Numbered from the stretch's first letter, positions 41,618-51,554 are shown. The stretch is DNA of 64,000 nucleotides from Fibrella forsythiae (GCF_017353175.1 NZ_JAFMYW010000001.1:248001-312000), one strand, 5' to 3'. The notes: generated by a model not told the origin, from the sequence alone. Made by a program: numbers and translations.

Positions 41618-42343
41618 TTAGATTCCAGCGCGTTGAGCAATGACGAGTAACATAAATTTCAGCATCAAATAGCGCAGAAACTGCTGGCGCCGTTCCGTCG
41701 AGGGTGCTACACCCATTTCCGTGAGGTTGGTCCGGGTCAGTTGCTGGTAGAAAAATATCTCCCGTACTGCACCTGGTGCTGTGGCCTCAACCAGATCACC
41801 CGTCGCCGGGTCTACCCAGCTGTCGCGGGTCGATTTAGGGGCCATCGTGTAGGGAGCAAAGCGTTGTTTCTGTAGTGCTTTCGCATCCTCACTCAGCGTC
41901 TGGTCCTGATCGATCCAGTCGGTCATCAGCGTTTCCCCGTCCTCTGCGTAATACTTGATCCGGGCCTGCACGATCATTTCGAGGTCGTTCTCTTCGACGA
42001 CCGACAGGAGTTCAACTTTCCGGTTATCGCTGATCGCTACTTCAATCCCTACGATCCGTCCAGTTTCAACTACGGCCGTCAGTTCCGGCACTTCGGGCAC
42101 CGCAGGTACGTACGGGCTGCCCGGTACGCCCTGTACGCCCGGCTGGCCAGGTACGGGTGGAATGTAGGGCGTTAGCTCGTTTCCGTCTGCATCGTAGGTC
42201 GGCTGAACGGCGTCTTTCGGCTCTACGGCAGGCTGTGGCGGAACTTCGGCAACGGCCTCGATGGCTGGTTTGGCGGGCTGGTAAGCCTGCGTAATCACTA
42301 CTACGGTCTCGTATTTCAGACCGTCACGGTTCACGAACGTCAT
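41618..42343 (-). CDS. Element protein with collagen-like Pro/Gly segment
   Basis: 241 residues. A Pro/Ala/Val-rich linker (residues ~20-85) includes PPVPGQPGVQGVPGSP, which resembles collagen-like triplets. The rest mixes strands and helices (VGIEVAISDNRKVELLSV, DWIDQDQTLSEDAKALQKQR). No signal peptide. It lies 3 bases downstream of the spike-like gene at 42347. Family unknown; probably a structural or assembly protein of the element. Confidence 0.55.
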   Translation of the reverse strand: MTFVNRDGLKYETVVVITQAYQPAKPAIEAVAEVPPQPAVEPKDAVQPTYDADGNELTPYIPPVPGQPGVQGVPGSPYVPAVPEVPELTAVVETGRIVGIEVAISDNRKVELLSVVEENDLEMIVQARIKYYAEDGETLMTDWIDQDQTLSEDAKALQKQRFAPYTMAPKSTRDSWVDPATGDLVEATAPGAVREIFFYQQLTRTNLTEMGVAPSTERRQQFLRYLMLKFMLLVIAQRAGI

Positions 42344-42346
42344 GGG

Positions 42347-44239
42347 TTAATTAGAATAGAGTTGGAGGTAAGAGTTAGTCAGCGTACGGGGATAGTATGT
42401 AGAGCGGCTTATGTAGTAGCGCCCTCCGCCTGTATTGAATCGAACAGTAGTGATTCCCGTTGGCACAGCGCCTGTAGAACCTGTGCCGGTTATACTGGAG
42501 CCATTGAAAGACGTCCTGTAATTGTTAGCTTGATAGCTCAGGGTAAAATTCAAGTTACCTGTACCCACCCCGCTTTGAGTATTGCTAGAACTAGTACCAC
42601 TACCCGCACTAAAGCCAAACATCAGTATAGTATTCGAGGGATTTCGCTGAATCACCATGCGATTAGTACCATTACTGTTGTCGTCGACAGACAATATGCG
42701 GAGGTCAACGTTTGGCGTATCTGTCGTGTTCCGTTGTACGAATGTACCTTGATTGGGGTTGTACCATCCAGCAGTAGGTATAGACATTAGATCAGGTGAG
42801 CGAGTTACACTACCCCCCAGCGTATATATCCAACTGGTTGGAAACGCCCCCGCCTCCAACTGCATACAATCTATGTCATAGTAGCTGGCGCCATCCCCAT
42901 CGTAGACAACTTCGCCGTACGTGTTGAGGGTCGCGGTCGCTGAATTGGACAGATTGATACCCAATTGATGTGTCGTTCCTGCCGAAGTGTAGGTCGCCGT
43001 AACCGATACACGCCACCAGCCACCGCCCCAGTCGACGACATTGGTAGTCATGGTAGGTACGTCGCCTGAACCTGTTACCGCTGTCTGGGTAATTACCCCT
43101 GTTGTCATATCGAAGATCACAGACGCATAGCTCATGATCGTGTTTCGATTCACCCGTATATTGGCGTAGCGCCTGGTCCCAGCTTTAACCAGAACTGAAC
43201 CAGTGACTGTTGATATAGAAGCGGTCGTAGCAGTTTGGTAGACCGTATGAGAGGCCGATGACATGGCGTTCTCAATTAGTCTGTAGCTCCCAAGACCTGC
43301 CCGCTTTGAGGCGGCACCGGCACTGGTGATTCCTGCGTTAAGTTGCGTCCATGCACCGTTAGAAGGATCGCCAGAGTAGTTGAGGTAGTTGGTACGCGAT
43401 TCTTCGATCAGGATGCCCCGGTTGACTGTCGTTGTACGCGTGCCCTGTACGGTAGCGGTTGTTGTAGCTACGTACGGGAATAAGCCAGAGCCTTCCCATA
43501 GCTGCATACCCCAGTAATAAACGCCTGACGTGCCATCGCCAAGAACAGGAGAAGTATTACTACCACAGATGTATGAAATCGTTATCTGTGTTTCTGAATT
43601 AGAATAGATGCGGGCCGAACAGCGATACCAGCCATTGCCGACGGATGTAATCGTAGCGTAGGGCACCATTCCAGTGGTGCCGCCCGTAATTGTACCTGTC
43701 GACAAATCAAAGCCAACCGAACCAAAAGAAGGAACGAAGTTGGTCCGATCGAATAAAATCGTTACGGAGTTTACACCTGCTGCTTTCGCATAAAATACGG
43801 TAGTGTAATAGGTTGACGCATTACCGCTAAAGGTCCTGATGATTGTATGCCTAGTCGTTGTCGCCGTTCTAGCTACAAGGTCAGCGGTCGTTTGTCCATC
43901 AGGTGCAATTGCGACGTTTGGCGTGACAGTTACCTCCGTTTTTGACCACGCCGCATTGCTCAAATCCTCACTCTGAGTCCATAGGTTTTGCCCTGTGTAC
44001 GCGTAACTGGCCGGGTCTGACTCGAACCTGGGTACGTTGTTGGCAACCGTCTCAATCTGACCTTGATTGTTAACTCGTGTTCCGTTTGCGCCAGTGTACG
44101 CAACGCGCGGGTCTAACGTACCTGTTGTAAAATCGAGGTTCAGGTTCGGCGCATACTGGCTCTGTTGTGCGCGAAAAAACGCTGACTGCTGCCCCAGGCA
44201 ACTAGCCGAGAGCAGTAGGAGAAAGAGTAACTTTTTCAT
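42347..44239 (-). CDS. Exported phage-spike-like protein
   Basis: 630 residues. The signal peptide MKKLLFLLLLSASCLGQ is clear. Two or more copies of a jelly-roll segment follow, with phrases like NLWTQSEDLSNAAWSKTEVT and PDGQTTADLVARTATTTRHT, then a second copy at TNYLNYSGDPSNGAWTQLNA. These match phage head-spike and tail-fibre carbohydrate-binding modules. A final LamG-like region ends TYYPRTLTNSYLQLYSN. The gene abuts 44240-46783 with no gap. A signal peptide on such a protein is unexpected. Confidence 0.75.
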   Translation of the reverse strand: MKKLLFLLLLSASCLGQQSAFFRAQQSQYAPNLNLDFTTGTLDPRVAYTGANGTRVNNQGQIETVANNVPRFESDPASYAYTGQNLWTQSEDLSNAAWSKTEVTVTPNVAIAPDGQTTADLVARTATTTRHTIIRTFSGNASTYYTTVFYAKAAGVNSVTILFDRTNFVPSFGSVGFDLSTGTITGGTTGMVPYATITSVGNGWYRCSARIYSNSETQITISYICGSNTSPVLGDGTSGVYYWGMQLWEGSGLFPYVATTTATVQGTRTTTVNRGILIEESRTNYLNYSGDPSNGAWTQLNAGITSAGAASKRAGLGSYRLIENAMSSASHTVYQTATTASISTVTGSVLVKAGTRRYANIRVNRNTIMSYASVIFDMTTGVITQTAVTGSGDVPTMTTNVVDWGGGWWRVSVTATYTSAGTTHQLGINLSNSATATLNTYGEVVYDGDGASYYDIDCMQLEAGAFPTSWIYTLGGSVTRSPDLMSIPTAGWYNPNQGTFVQRNTTDTPNVDLRILSVDDNSNGTNRMVIQRNPSNTILMFGFSAGSGTSSSNTQSGVGTGNLNFTLSYQANNYRTSFNGSSITGTGSTGAVPTGITTVRFNTGGGRYYISRSTYYPRTLTNSYLQLYSN

Positions 44240-46783
44240 CTAGCGGAAGTCGTTGGTCAGGATGGCATTGTAGTTGGTGCCGTCGTAGAAAAAGGTCACG
44301 ATATCAACACCATTCGCTGTAGTGGTCAGTGTAGGCACCACACCGCCTGGCCACTTTGTATTAGCTGGCCATGTAGTGATCGTACGAGAACCTGTTGCGT
44401 CCTGAATGATTTTTAACGTATAAAAAGAGCCTGCAACCGGATTGGCAATGGCAAGGGTTCTACCTGTTGCCCCAATCGTCCATATGGCATTACCGCCTGA
44501 ATTGGCATCCAGCGTTGTGGTAGCCGCATCGGTCAGTGTTTGTACAACAGTAGCTATAGTGTTGACCCTAGCTGATCCATTGACTTGAAGGTTGGTAACG
44601 CCGTCGTCTGTGATCTTATTTATTATCCAGCGCGGTACTGACGTAGTAAATACATTGTTTAAGTTACCGGCTCCATTAAGCACATCATTTCCAAGTGCGA
44701 TGACATTACTTATTGTTCCAGTCTGATTTCTACCAGCACTAGCACCGATTAGAACGTTATTGCTTGCACTTGTAACACTTGAATTAAAACCAGCAGCATG
44801 ACCAAGAAAGACGTTGTTTCCACCACTAGTAAGATATTGTCCTGCACTAGTGCCCATTGCTATATTGCTATTAGCAGTCGTAGTTACTGTTAATGCTCCT
44901 ACACCTATACCAATATTAGCTGTGCCTGTTAATGTACGGTTTAAAGCTCCTCCTAATGATACATTGTTAGTACCATACATATAAAGTGCCGCAACACCAC
45001 CGATTCTAAACTGACCATTACCAGAAGCATCACTAGCAGCTACATTTACATTGGCAGATGAATAAATACTCCCTGTAACTTGTAATCTATCTGTAGTATT
45101 ATCAGTGTACGTACCACCGTTTTGCAGGATTAGGTTGCCAGTAGTGGGAGCAAATAGCCCCATCTTATTTGCCGTTAGAGCAAAATAAAATCCTAAGCCT
45201 TGACTTGTAGTATTGGTTGAAATACGCATTTCACCAGCACCACTTGTAGTAGAAAGAATATCACTACCACCTAATCGTATACCGTTAAAATAACTGTTAC
45301 CCGCAGCAACATATAATGACCATAAGTTGCCAGCACTAACATTCGTACCGGGAACAGGTGGGCCAGCTATGTACTGATTAATAAGGTTCGTGTAAGTAAC
45401 ACCTGTATTGGTAGCAGTAAATGTTGGTATTCCTAGTCCATGACTAACTATAGTTGCAACAGTACCAGAAGCAGCAGTCGAAGCATCATTATTAGTATAA
45501 GCAACAAATCTTCCTTGTGCGCCAGTTGAACTTATAGTTCCACCGCCAATATTTGTGTTACCTGTAGCTTGGAATACACTTGCTTGTAATGTACTTCCAC
45601 TTATTGTATTAGATGATGTAAAAGCACCTGTAGCATTCATAGAACCATCACTAGCAATGGTTAACCTATCAGCTACGCCACCTGTACCAAAACTTAATGA
45701 GCCACTACCACCAAAAGCATTAACAGAAAGTTTAGCTCCTTCTGTGGTACTTGTTGTATAACCAATGTTTCCAACAGTAGCACCATCACCACCTCTTGCA
45801 AAATTAATTGTACCTGCGGCAGTACTACTACCAAATACTGTATTCCTATTCGGAATTGTTACATCACCACCTAAGTAGGTTTTACCAGCATTATATAATC
45901 CCCAACTGCGTGTAATTGTCTGATTTGTACCAGCTATAGGGTCGCCAGCTATATATACAGTAGTTGCGTTAGTGGTTGTAACACCTGTATTTGTAGCTGA
46001 TAAAGTAGGCTGTCCAAAGTAATGTCCAGAAGCTAAAGCTGCTGTACCGTTTTGTGCAGTAGTAATATCTGTTCCTGTATAACTAGGAATAGATAGCTTG
46101 CTGCCCAATGAACCAGTATAACTAACGGATACATTGTCAAGTGCTATTGATCTGGCAGAAAAAATATTATTGGTAGATATTCCACCATTAATAACCCATC
46201 CACTACCGACACTTTTTACTAGACTACCATCACCAAGATTAAGTGTGCCTGTTGTACCATTACCTACTGTCAGCGCACCTGTAAACGTACCATTGCCAGC
46301 CACACCAAACGAGGTGACTCCGCTGATCGTACCACCGTTAATAACTGGATTCGTCAACGTCTTACTCAACAGCGTCTGCGCTCCATTCAGCGTTACGTAG
46401 TTACTTAGGTCCTGATCACCTGTGTTCGTGCCAGTAATATTAGCCAGCTTCGTAGCTTCCGTCGTTGAGAATAAACGATAACCGTTTACGCGACGAACGA
46501 AGATGCCGACGGTATCACTGATATTGAGTTTCAGTGCCCAGCCGGTTCCGGTCGGTGTGCCATTGATGATCGGATCAGTCAGCTGCTTATTGAGCAGGTT
46601 CTGAGCGCCGTTGGTCGTAACCACCGTGTTAGGGAAACGAGCAACATCGAACGTACCTGACGTTACCTGGCTGGCGTTGATCGGCCCTGTTGAGGTGGCT
46701 GGTGCTGAACGGGTTAATTCCTGACCCATCGCCAGACCAGGCAGCAGAAAGAGGAATAAAAGCGCGCGCGTGATTGTGTTCAT
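44240..46783 (-). CDS. Exported repetitive fibre-like protein
   Basis: 847 residues, signal peptide MNTITRALLFLFLLPGLAMGQ. The body is strongly repetitive and rich in Thr, Asn, Gly and Ser. One long unit occurs twice (PTLSATNTGVTTTNATTVYI and PTFTATNTGVTYTNLINQYI, each followed by an AG-P-PGTN-W-LY pattern). Near ~640-720 there are YadA/Hia-like head repeats (SNIAMGTSAGQ, NNVFLGHAAG, NNVLIGASAG). This is tail-fibre or adhesin architecture, expected to trimerise. No enzyme domain. It ends where the next gene starts. Confidence 0.75.
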   Translation of the reverse strand: MNTITRALLFLFLLPGLAMGQELTRSAPATSTGPINASQVTSGTFDVARFPNTVVTTNGAQNLLNKQLTDPIINGTPTGTGWALKLNISDTVGIFVRRVNGYRLFSTTEATKLANITGTNTGDQDLSNYVTLNGAQTLLSKTLTNPVINGGTISGVTSFGVAGNGTFTGALTVGNGTTGTLNLGDGSLVKSVGSGWVINGGISTNNIFSARSIALDNVSVSYTGSLGSKLSIPSYTGTDITTAQNGTAALASGHYFGQPTLSATNTGVTTTNATTVYIAGDPIAGTNQTITRSWGLYNAGKTYLGGDVTIPNRNTVFGSSTAAGTINFARGGDGATVGNIGYTTSTTEGAKLSVNAFGGSGSLSFGTGGVADRLTIASDGSMNATGAFTSSNTISGSTLQASVFQATGNTNIGGGTISSTGAQGRFVAYTNNDASTAASGTVATIVSHGLGIPTFTATNTGVTYTNLINQYIAGPPVPGTNVSAGNLWSLYVAAGNSYFNGIRLGGSDILSTTSGAGEMRISTNTTSQGLGFYFALTANKMGLFAPTTGNLILQNGGTYTDNTTDRLQVTGSIYSSANVNVAASDASGNGQFRIGGVAALYMYGTNNVSLGGALNRTLTGTANIGIGVGALTVTTTANSNIAMGTSAGQYLTSGGNNVFLGHAAGFNSSVTSASNNVLIGASAGRNQTGTISNVIALGNDVLNGAGNLNNVFTTSVPRWIINKITDDGVTNLQVNGSARVNTIATVVQTLTDAATTTLDANSGGNAIWTIGATGRTLAIANPVAGSFYTLKIIQDATGSRTITTWPANTKWPGGVVPTLTTTANGVDIVTFFYDGTNYNAILTNDFR

Positions 46784-46785
46784 GA

Positions 46786-47400
46786 TTACTGTTGTAGGAT
46801 TTTCACAACGCGTACGGTGGACGCAGTACCGTTGACAGTGATAGATGGGTAAGGGGTCAGCTTTCCACTAGTCGGATCGGTTCGGGCCAAGAACCGGCGC
46901 TGATCACCCGTGGCCAGACTATAGGTTACCCCCGCATAGGTCATGCTGGCCGTGCCGGTACCGACGTTCTCAATCAGCAAATCGATCACGCTGGTGGTCG
47001 TAATGGTGGCCGAGGTGGTGTAATCGACGATCAGGGGCTGAACCGTGCCGAAGGTGGCAGTCGTTGAGGTGCTTACCGTGCTGGAGCCGGTCGAGGGGAT
47101 CGTGGCCAGGTACGTATTGATGGCCGACGTTACCGTATTGCCATAGGCCACACCCGCCGCGTTGAGCAGCTGATCAGGGCGGTAGTAGACCGAGGCCGAA
47201 CCCACCGCCACTTCGATCACATTGCGGAAACTACGGATAGAGACCTGCGAGGTTGGGTAGGAGGTTGGTGCTGCCCCGAGGGAATCGGCAATGACCACCT
47301 GGTCATTGACCCGGTAGAGCCTGACGGCTTTTGGTTGAACCGGCTGGGCGAAGCTGGTTAAGCCAGCAAGCATACAGAGTAAAAATAGGTACGTTCTCAT
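46786..47400 (-). CDS. Exported protein of the fibre gene run
   Basis: 204 residues with signal peptide MRTYLFLLCMLAGLTSFAQ. The mature part is strand-rich (VRLYRVNDQVVIADSLGAAP, IRSFRNVIEVAVGSASVYY, then a Thr/Ser-rich stretch). No recognised family. Two bases separate it from 44240-46783 and 30 bases from 47431-48936, so it is in the same transcript. Probably an accessory to the fibres. Confidence 0.6.
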   Translation of the reverse strand: MRTYLFLLCMLAGLTSFAQPVQPKAVRLYRVNDQVVIADSLGAAPTSYPTSQVSIRSFRNVIEVAVGSASVYYRPDQLLNAAGVAYGNTVTSAINTYLATIPSTGSSTVSTSTTATFGTVQPLIVDYTTSATITTTSVIDLLIENVGTGTASMTYAGVTYSLATGDQRRFLARTDPTSGKLTPYPSITVNGTASTVRVVKILQQ

Positions 47401-47430
47401 TGTTAGGAGAGATTGGGGTTGGTGAAAGCC

Positions 47431-48936
47431 TTAGAAGCCGGGGCTGGGGTTGTTCGATTGGTTATACAGCACCTGATTGGTGGAGCCTCCGCTGAAATTC
47501 AGGTACGTGGCCTCGTAGAAATCTCCGTCTCCGTTGGTCCGTTTCTCCTGGAAGTGGCGGAGGTAGAAAAGCCGGTTGTTGGACGATCCGTTATCCAGTA
47601 CGATGGTACAGCGCCCACCTGTCTGGTCATTGGGAATGCCTTCGTTGCCCATATAGCCATCCGTGAATACGTTGCTATTTGCATTATTGAAGTAATGCAG
47701 GGCTTCCTTGGTGGCGACGCCGATGAATTCACACTTCCTGAATTCGTTGCCCGAGGTGCGGACTAGTGTGTTGCCCTGGTTAGACTTGAACGTCACGTCG
47801 TAGAAACTGTGGCTTCCGCCTTCGGTGAGGTTATACCCCCGCCCGGTGCAACGCACGTAGCCCCCCGACACCTTGACACGCTTGGGGCCAAAGGCGGCAC
47901 CGTGGTTGCCATCGGTAAATGAGTATCCTGCAAAATTTGCGGTATAGCCTGTCTCGTAATCTGCCTTGCAGTCGGTGAACTCCACGTCACTGGTACCCAC
48001 CGCTTCGAAGGCGGCGAAATAAGGATTCGTTACCTGACAGCGAATCACCTTGTTGTTTCGCCCGGCCCCATCGGCGGAAAAAAACATACCCCCATCGGTG
48101 GCTACGCCTGGTGATTTGACGCCTGCGGCTCCCAGGTTTCTAGCCCGGCAGTCAATGACAACGATGTTGCTGTACCGTGGCGTGGCATCCGTATCAAATA
48201 CCTCTTGGTTGTGCACCTCGAAGAAGAACCGCTTCACGTTTTCACCCACACAGTTGCGAACCGTCACGTTGGTACGGGTACCGTACCCTCCCCATCCGAC
48301 GCAGACCAGTGCGATCGCATTCTGATGAATATTCGGGGTTGTGAAATAGCAGTCCTGAATCGTCAGCCCATCGATGGATGGACACACCCCTCCCCGCGCT
48401 GCCACTAGCCCGTAACCACCCCCATCGCCCGAACTGGCAGGCAGGAGGCAGTTGAAGCGGAAACCGTGAATAGTGACGTTGGAGAGCGTACCTCGCAGAT
48501 CCAGCATGATGCCCTGCTCACCGTTGTTCCAGCTGGTCAGGGTCACGTCCATGTCGAAGGCTATAATCTGAAGCTTGGCCTTATTGTTGACCACGAGCGT
48601 CTGATTGATGCTCAGACTGGAGCCGCCCACGTAGAGGACCGGCTTGGTACAGTTAGCAATGGCCGCATTCAGCTCAGCGGCCGTCGTGGGGAAGATGACG
48701 TCGAAAAACGGATTGGAAGAGCCTCCACTACCCGCAGGCCCGGCTGGCCCTTGCGGCCCGGTATCGCCTTTATCCCCTTTAGGGCCTACGGAAATCGGAA
48801 AATCTTTCAGAGTGGAGCCTGTAACCAGTCGGTATTTGGGCGTACCGTTGACCTCGACAATTTTGTCGACCTTGATGGTCTGGGCCGGGGCAGTGAGGGC
48901 CAGTAAGGCCAGTAGAAGGAACGTAAGCTGTTTCAT
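47431..48936 (-). CDS. Exported collagen-like/beta-helix tailspike-like protein
   Basis: 501 residues with signal peptide MKQLTFLLLALLALTAPAQ. Residues ~50-70 have collagen-like triplets (VGPKGDKGDTGPQGPAGPAG). The rest is a right-handed parallel beta-helix of pectate-lyase type with regular turns (VTIHGFRFNC, LTIQDCYF, VTVRNCVGENV, VVIDCRARN, VEFTDCKAD). This is tailspike or polysaccharide-binding architecture. No catalytic residues can be assigned. It is the first gene of the run at 47.4-40.5 kb. Confidence 0.75.
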   Translation of the reverse strand: MKQLTFLLLALLALTAPAQTIKVDKIVEVNGTPKYRLVTGSTLKDFPISVGPKGDKGDTGPQGPAGPAGSGGSSNPFFDVIFPTTAAELNAAIANCTKPVLYVGGSSLSINQTLVVNNKAKLQIIAFDMDVTLTSWNNGEQGIMLDLRGTLSNVTIHGFRFNCLLPASSGDGGGYGLVAARGGVCPSIDGLTIQDCYFTTPNIHQNAIALVCVGWGGYGTRTNVTVRNCVGENVKRFFFEVHNQEVFDTDATPRYSNIVVIDCRARNLGAAGVKSPGVATDGGMFFSADGAGRNNKVIRCQVTNPYFAAFEAVGTSDVEFTDCKADYETGYTANFAGYSFTDGNHGAAFGPKRVKVSGGYVRCTGRGYNLTEGGSHSFYDVTFKSNQGNTLVRTSGNEFRKCEFIGVATKEALHYFNNANSNVFTDGYMGNEGIPNDQTGGRCTIVLDNGSSNNRLFYLRHFQEKRTNGDGDFYEATYLNFSGGSTNQVLYNQSNNPSPGF

Positions 48937-49244
48937 GTTAGGATTGAAAAATTAGGACGTTGGGCTTTTCAACATCTAAGAATAAGCGACAGAATTGAAT
49001 GTTTTATGGACTTCATTATGAAGTCCTTCTAGCCCCAAAGATATTCAAAATCAGCTTGATTCGTAGGCCGATTCTAACCGCCGTGAACGCATTAAGTGAA
49101 GCAGATCAATTCAAGATAAAGCGGGTATAAGCCAGGTAAATAAGAGAAAGACACTTACCGGCTAGTCAATTCGTGAAATAAGTATAGGAAGAGTGACTTG
49201 TAAGGTGGTTATTTGCTAGAAGCACACCTTAAGTTCTTAGCCTT
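48937..49244. other. Boundary between fibre run and AT-rich island
   Basis: A 308-base gap between divergent genes, no gene seen. It contains the palindrome GGACTTCAT-T-ATGAAGTCC at 49008-49026 and inverted words TAAGGTG (49201-49207) / CACCTTA (49225-49231) just before the gene at 49245. Base composition drops here from mixed to AT-rich. Confidence 0.5.
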
Positions 49245-50519
49245 ATGCCCTCAGAAATTGGAAAGTATAGTTTTGGCCAAAAGCTTAAAGAGCTTGATCT
49301 AGTTTCTTATATTGATTCTTTAAGGGACTATAAAGAGAAATTGCCCGGTGCTATCAAACTCGAAAGTGGAATTCCAATTTTTATAGATACGAATGTATTG
49401 TTGCGATATTATGAGACTTCATTCTTTAAGAGAAGAAGTTTATTTGATTTTTTTGAGACGAATAAGGAATCTATCATATTAACAAATCAAGTTCAAAAAG
49501 AATTTGTCAAAAATAGAGAAAACGTTATTGAAGGATTTTTTAACGAGACCTTGAAAAGTTTAGGTAAGTCTTATAAAGAATCGATAGCAAATTCTATACA
49601 ACAATATTACAATAAAAATAAAAAGCTTTTCGATGATCTTCCAAAATTTGACAAGAAGATTCAGAAATTACAAGATGATGCTGATAAGTTACAAGATACT
49701 TTAGAAAAAGAGATAAATAGTTTAAACGATAAAATTGATTCTGCTAAGAATAATGACAGGCTTCTGTCGTTAACTCGAGAAATGCAGCTTTTAGATCCGC
49801 TTCCCGAATCCGACATAACTTTCTTAAAAACGGAATTTGATAACCTTAAAAAAAATATTGATCCTAATAATATTAAGAATGAAGCAACAAGACCACAAGT
49901 AGCTTTCCCCGGTTTAGGTGACATAACAAAGAAGCCGAAAAATCCATATGGCGATTATTTGTTGTTTCATGAAATGGTGTTGTGCATAAGGGCGAATGAT
50001 AAAGATGCCATCTTTTTGACTTATGATTCTACTAAGAATGATTGGTTAAAAGAAGACAAAGAGCCCCATAGTCATTATGTACAAATAGTCTTTTTGGCAA
50101 CAGGTCACAACCTATTTATAATTGACGCAGAGAGATTCTTTGATAGTTATTTGAAAGAGCATTTTAATTCTCTTATTGTAAAAAAAGAATATTATTCTCA
50201 GCAATCAAATGAAGAGGTAGATTTTATATATGAATTTATTGGTTTTGAAAGGTATGCAAGATCAATTGGTGAATTTATTGGTATGGATAATTTTGGTACT
50301 GTTCCACTTATAATACTTATAGGTGCGTTTATTGAAAGAGGTTTTTTATCACAGCAATTCATGATAGAATACAAAACTCTTGCGCATTTCAGGAATTTAT
50401 TTTTACACTCAAATGACAGAGTAATGATTGATTCAATGTCCCATGAACATATTTTAGAGCTTTTGGAAAGATTAAGGGCAGCAGTTGATATGCTTGAACA
50501 TATATATAAAAATATATAA
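49245..50519 (+). CDS. PIN-domain RNase-like protein with HEPN-like C-terminus
   Basis: 424 residues. The PIN_8/DUF4935-type nuclease region starts with FIDTNVLLRYY (D48), has QKEF (E86), and after a coiled coil insert (~100-200) continues with GDYLLFHEMVLC (D237) and AIFLTYDSTKNDWLK (D261, D266), the acidic residues that bind metal. The C-terminal ~80 residues are helical with RNLFLH (R383-H388), which fits the Rx4-6H motif of HEPN ribonucleases. Cytosolic. The next gene follows 18 bases later and also has a HEPN-like motif. A toxin-like or abortive-infection role is inferred. Confidence 0.75.
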   Translation: MPSEIGKYSFGQKLKELDLVSYIDSLRDYKEKLPGAIKLESGIPIFIDTNVLLRYYETSFFKRRSLFDFFETNKESIILTNQVQKEFVKNRENVIEGFFNETLKSLGKSYKESIANSIQQYYNKNKKLFDDLPKFDKKIQKLQDDADKLQDTLEKEINSLNDKIDSAKNNDRLLSLTREMQLLDPLPESDITFLKTEFDNLKKNIDPNNIKNEATRPQVAFPGLGDITKKPKNPYGDYLLFHEMVLCIRANDKDAIFLTYDSTKNDWLKEDKEPHSHYVQIVFLATGHNLFIIDAERFFDSYLKEHFNSLIVKKEYYSQQSNEEVDFIYEFIGFERYARSIGEFIGMDNFGTVPLIILIGAFIERGFLSQQFMIEYKTLAHFRNLFLHSNDRVMIDSMSHEHILELLERLRAAVDMLEHIYKNI

Positions 50520-50537
50520 ATAATTTGTGTGGAATGT

Positions 50538-51554
50538 ATGAGACAAACCATAGAGCGAAAAATCGCTAAACTAACTATAACCTTCACGTTGTCGGCTGAC
50601 AGTCCTTTGCAGGAATTTTTCGAATTTAATGAGTTCTCACTTGATCCTTCTTTATTAAAGAGTAGCCCAAGTAGCTTAACCCATCTCACAGTTAAAGGAT
50701 ATGTCGATTTTACGGGAAAGGACGAAGGTGATTATATCGCCTTAAAAGAAGGAGCATATAGTTACTTGGTTCTAAAAGCAGTTTATGAGATCGAAATTAC
50801 TTTAAGTAAAAATGCCGTTGAGCGAATGGCTTCAACTAAGCAGGACTATCCACCCCCGCCTATACCCACGCAAGATTTTACTAAGCTAAAAGAGTATAAT
50901 TTACAGCTTTGTGATGGGATAATTAAATATTTATCCTGGCGTAAGGGCTATAAGCTTGACAGCGATTACAAGTCTAGAATTGTGAAGCAGTGGGAGTGGA
51001 AGGTCAATGAGTTCTATGGTGATAACCATATTGAACCGCACTGGATGATGGGCGATCTCTTACGAGTAAAGCCAGAAGAGTTTAGTCTGATCACGGTTGA
51101 TGACTTCAATGATTTTTACCGCATACAAAACACGGGTAGAGCAATACCCTTACATCACGAGTTACTGGCAGAAGCCCACAGTTTATTGTATACTGATAAG
51201 GCTAGAAGTAGTTACATCATGATGTATTCATCCATTGAGGTAGCCACGAAGTCACTAATCACGCATAAGAAACCTGAAACGGTCTATTTGATTGACAACA
51301 TCCAGTCGCCTGAACTAAAAAAGTTGTACGATCAATACATAAATAAAGAGATCATACTTGATATGGTTTCTAAAGAAGAGTTGGTCACTATTCACGACAT
51401 GACTACTACTCGAAATAAAATTGCGCATACTGGATTAGAATTGAACCCAGACGTTTTGCGGCGACATTACGATTTTGCAAAAATCTTGATTGATAGAATA
51501 GATAGTGCAATGGGATATACGTGGGCTTTAAAAATACCAAGCAAGTCAGTTTAG
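50538..51554 (+). CDS. HEPN-like protein, partner of the PIN gene
   Basis: 338 residues from ATG 50538; a GTG at 50529 is the alternative. The N-terminal ~100 residues are strand-rich (IAKLTITFTLSADSPLQEFF, VYEIEITLS). The C-terminal ~130 are helical (LLAEAHSLLYTDKARSSYIM, SSIEVATKSLI) and contain TTRNKIAHTG, an Rx4H motif (residues ~292-297) typical of HEPN domains that cut RNA. No signal peptide. It lies 18 bases after the PIN/HEPN gene and is probably translated from the same mRNA. I know of no named family for the N-terminal domain. Confidence 0.68.
   Translation: MRQTIERKIAKLTITFTLSADSPLQEFFEFNEFSLDPSLLKSSPSSLTHLTVKGYVDFTGKDEGDYIALKEGAYSYLVLKAVYEIEITLSKNAVERMASTKQDYPPPPIPTQDFTKLKEYNLQLCDGIIKYLSWRKGYKLDSDYKSRIVKQWEWKVNEFYGDNHIEPHWMMGDLLRVKPEEFSLITVDDFNDFYRIQNTGRAIPLHHELLAEAHSLLYTDKARSSYIMMYSSIEVATKSLITHKKPETVYLIDNIQSPELKKLYDQYINKEIILDMVSKEELVTIHDMTTTRNKIAHTGLELNPDVLRRHYDFAKILIDRIDSAMGYTWALKIPSKSV

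Noticed and set aside
42347..48936. Diversity-generating retroelement acting on the fibre genes
   Set aside because: Fibre-like genes are classic targets, but no reverse transcriptase and no template/variable repeat pair were found in the window.
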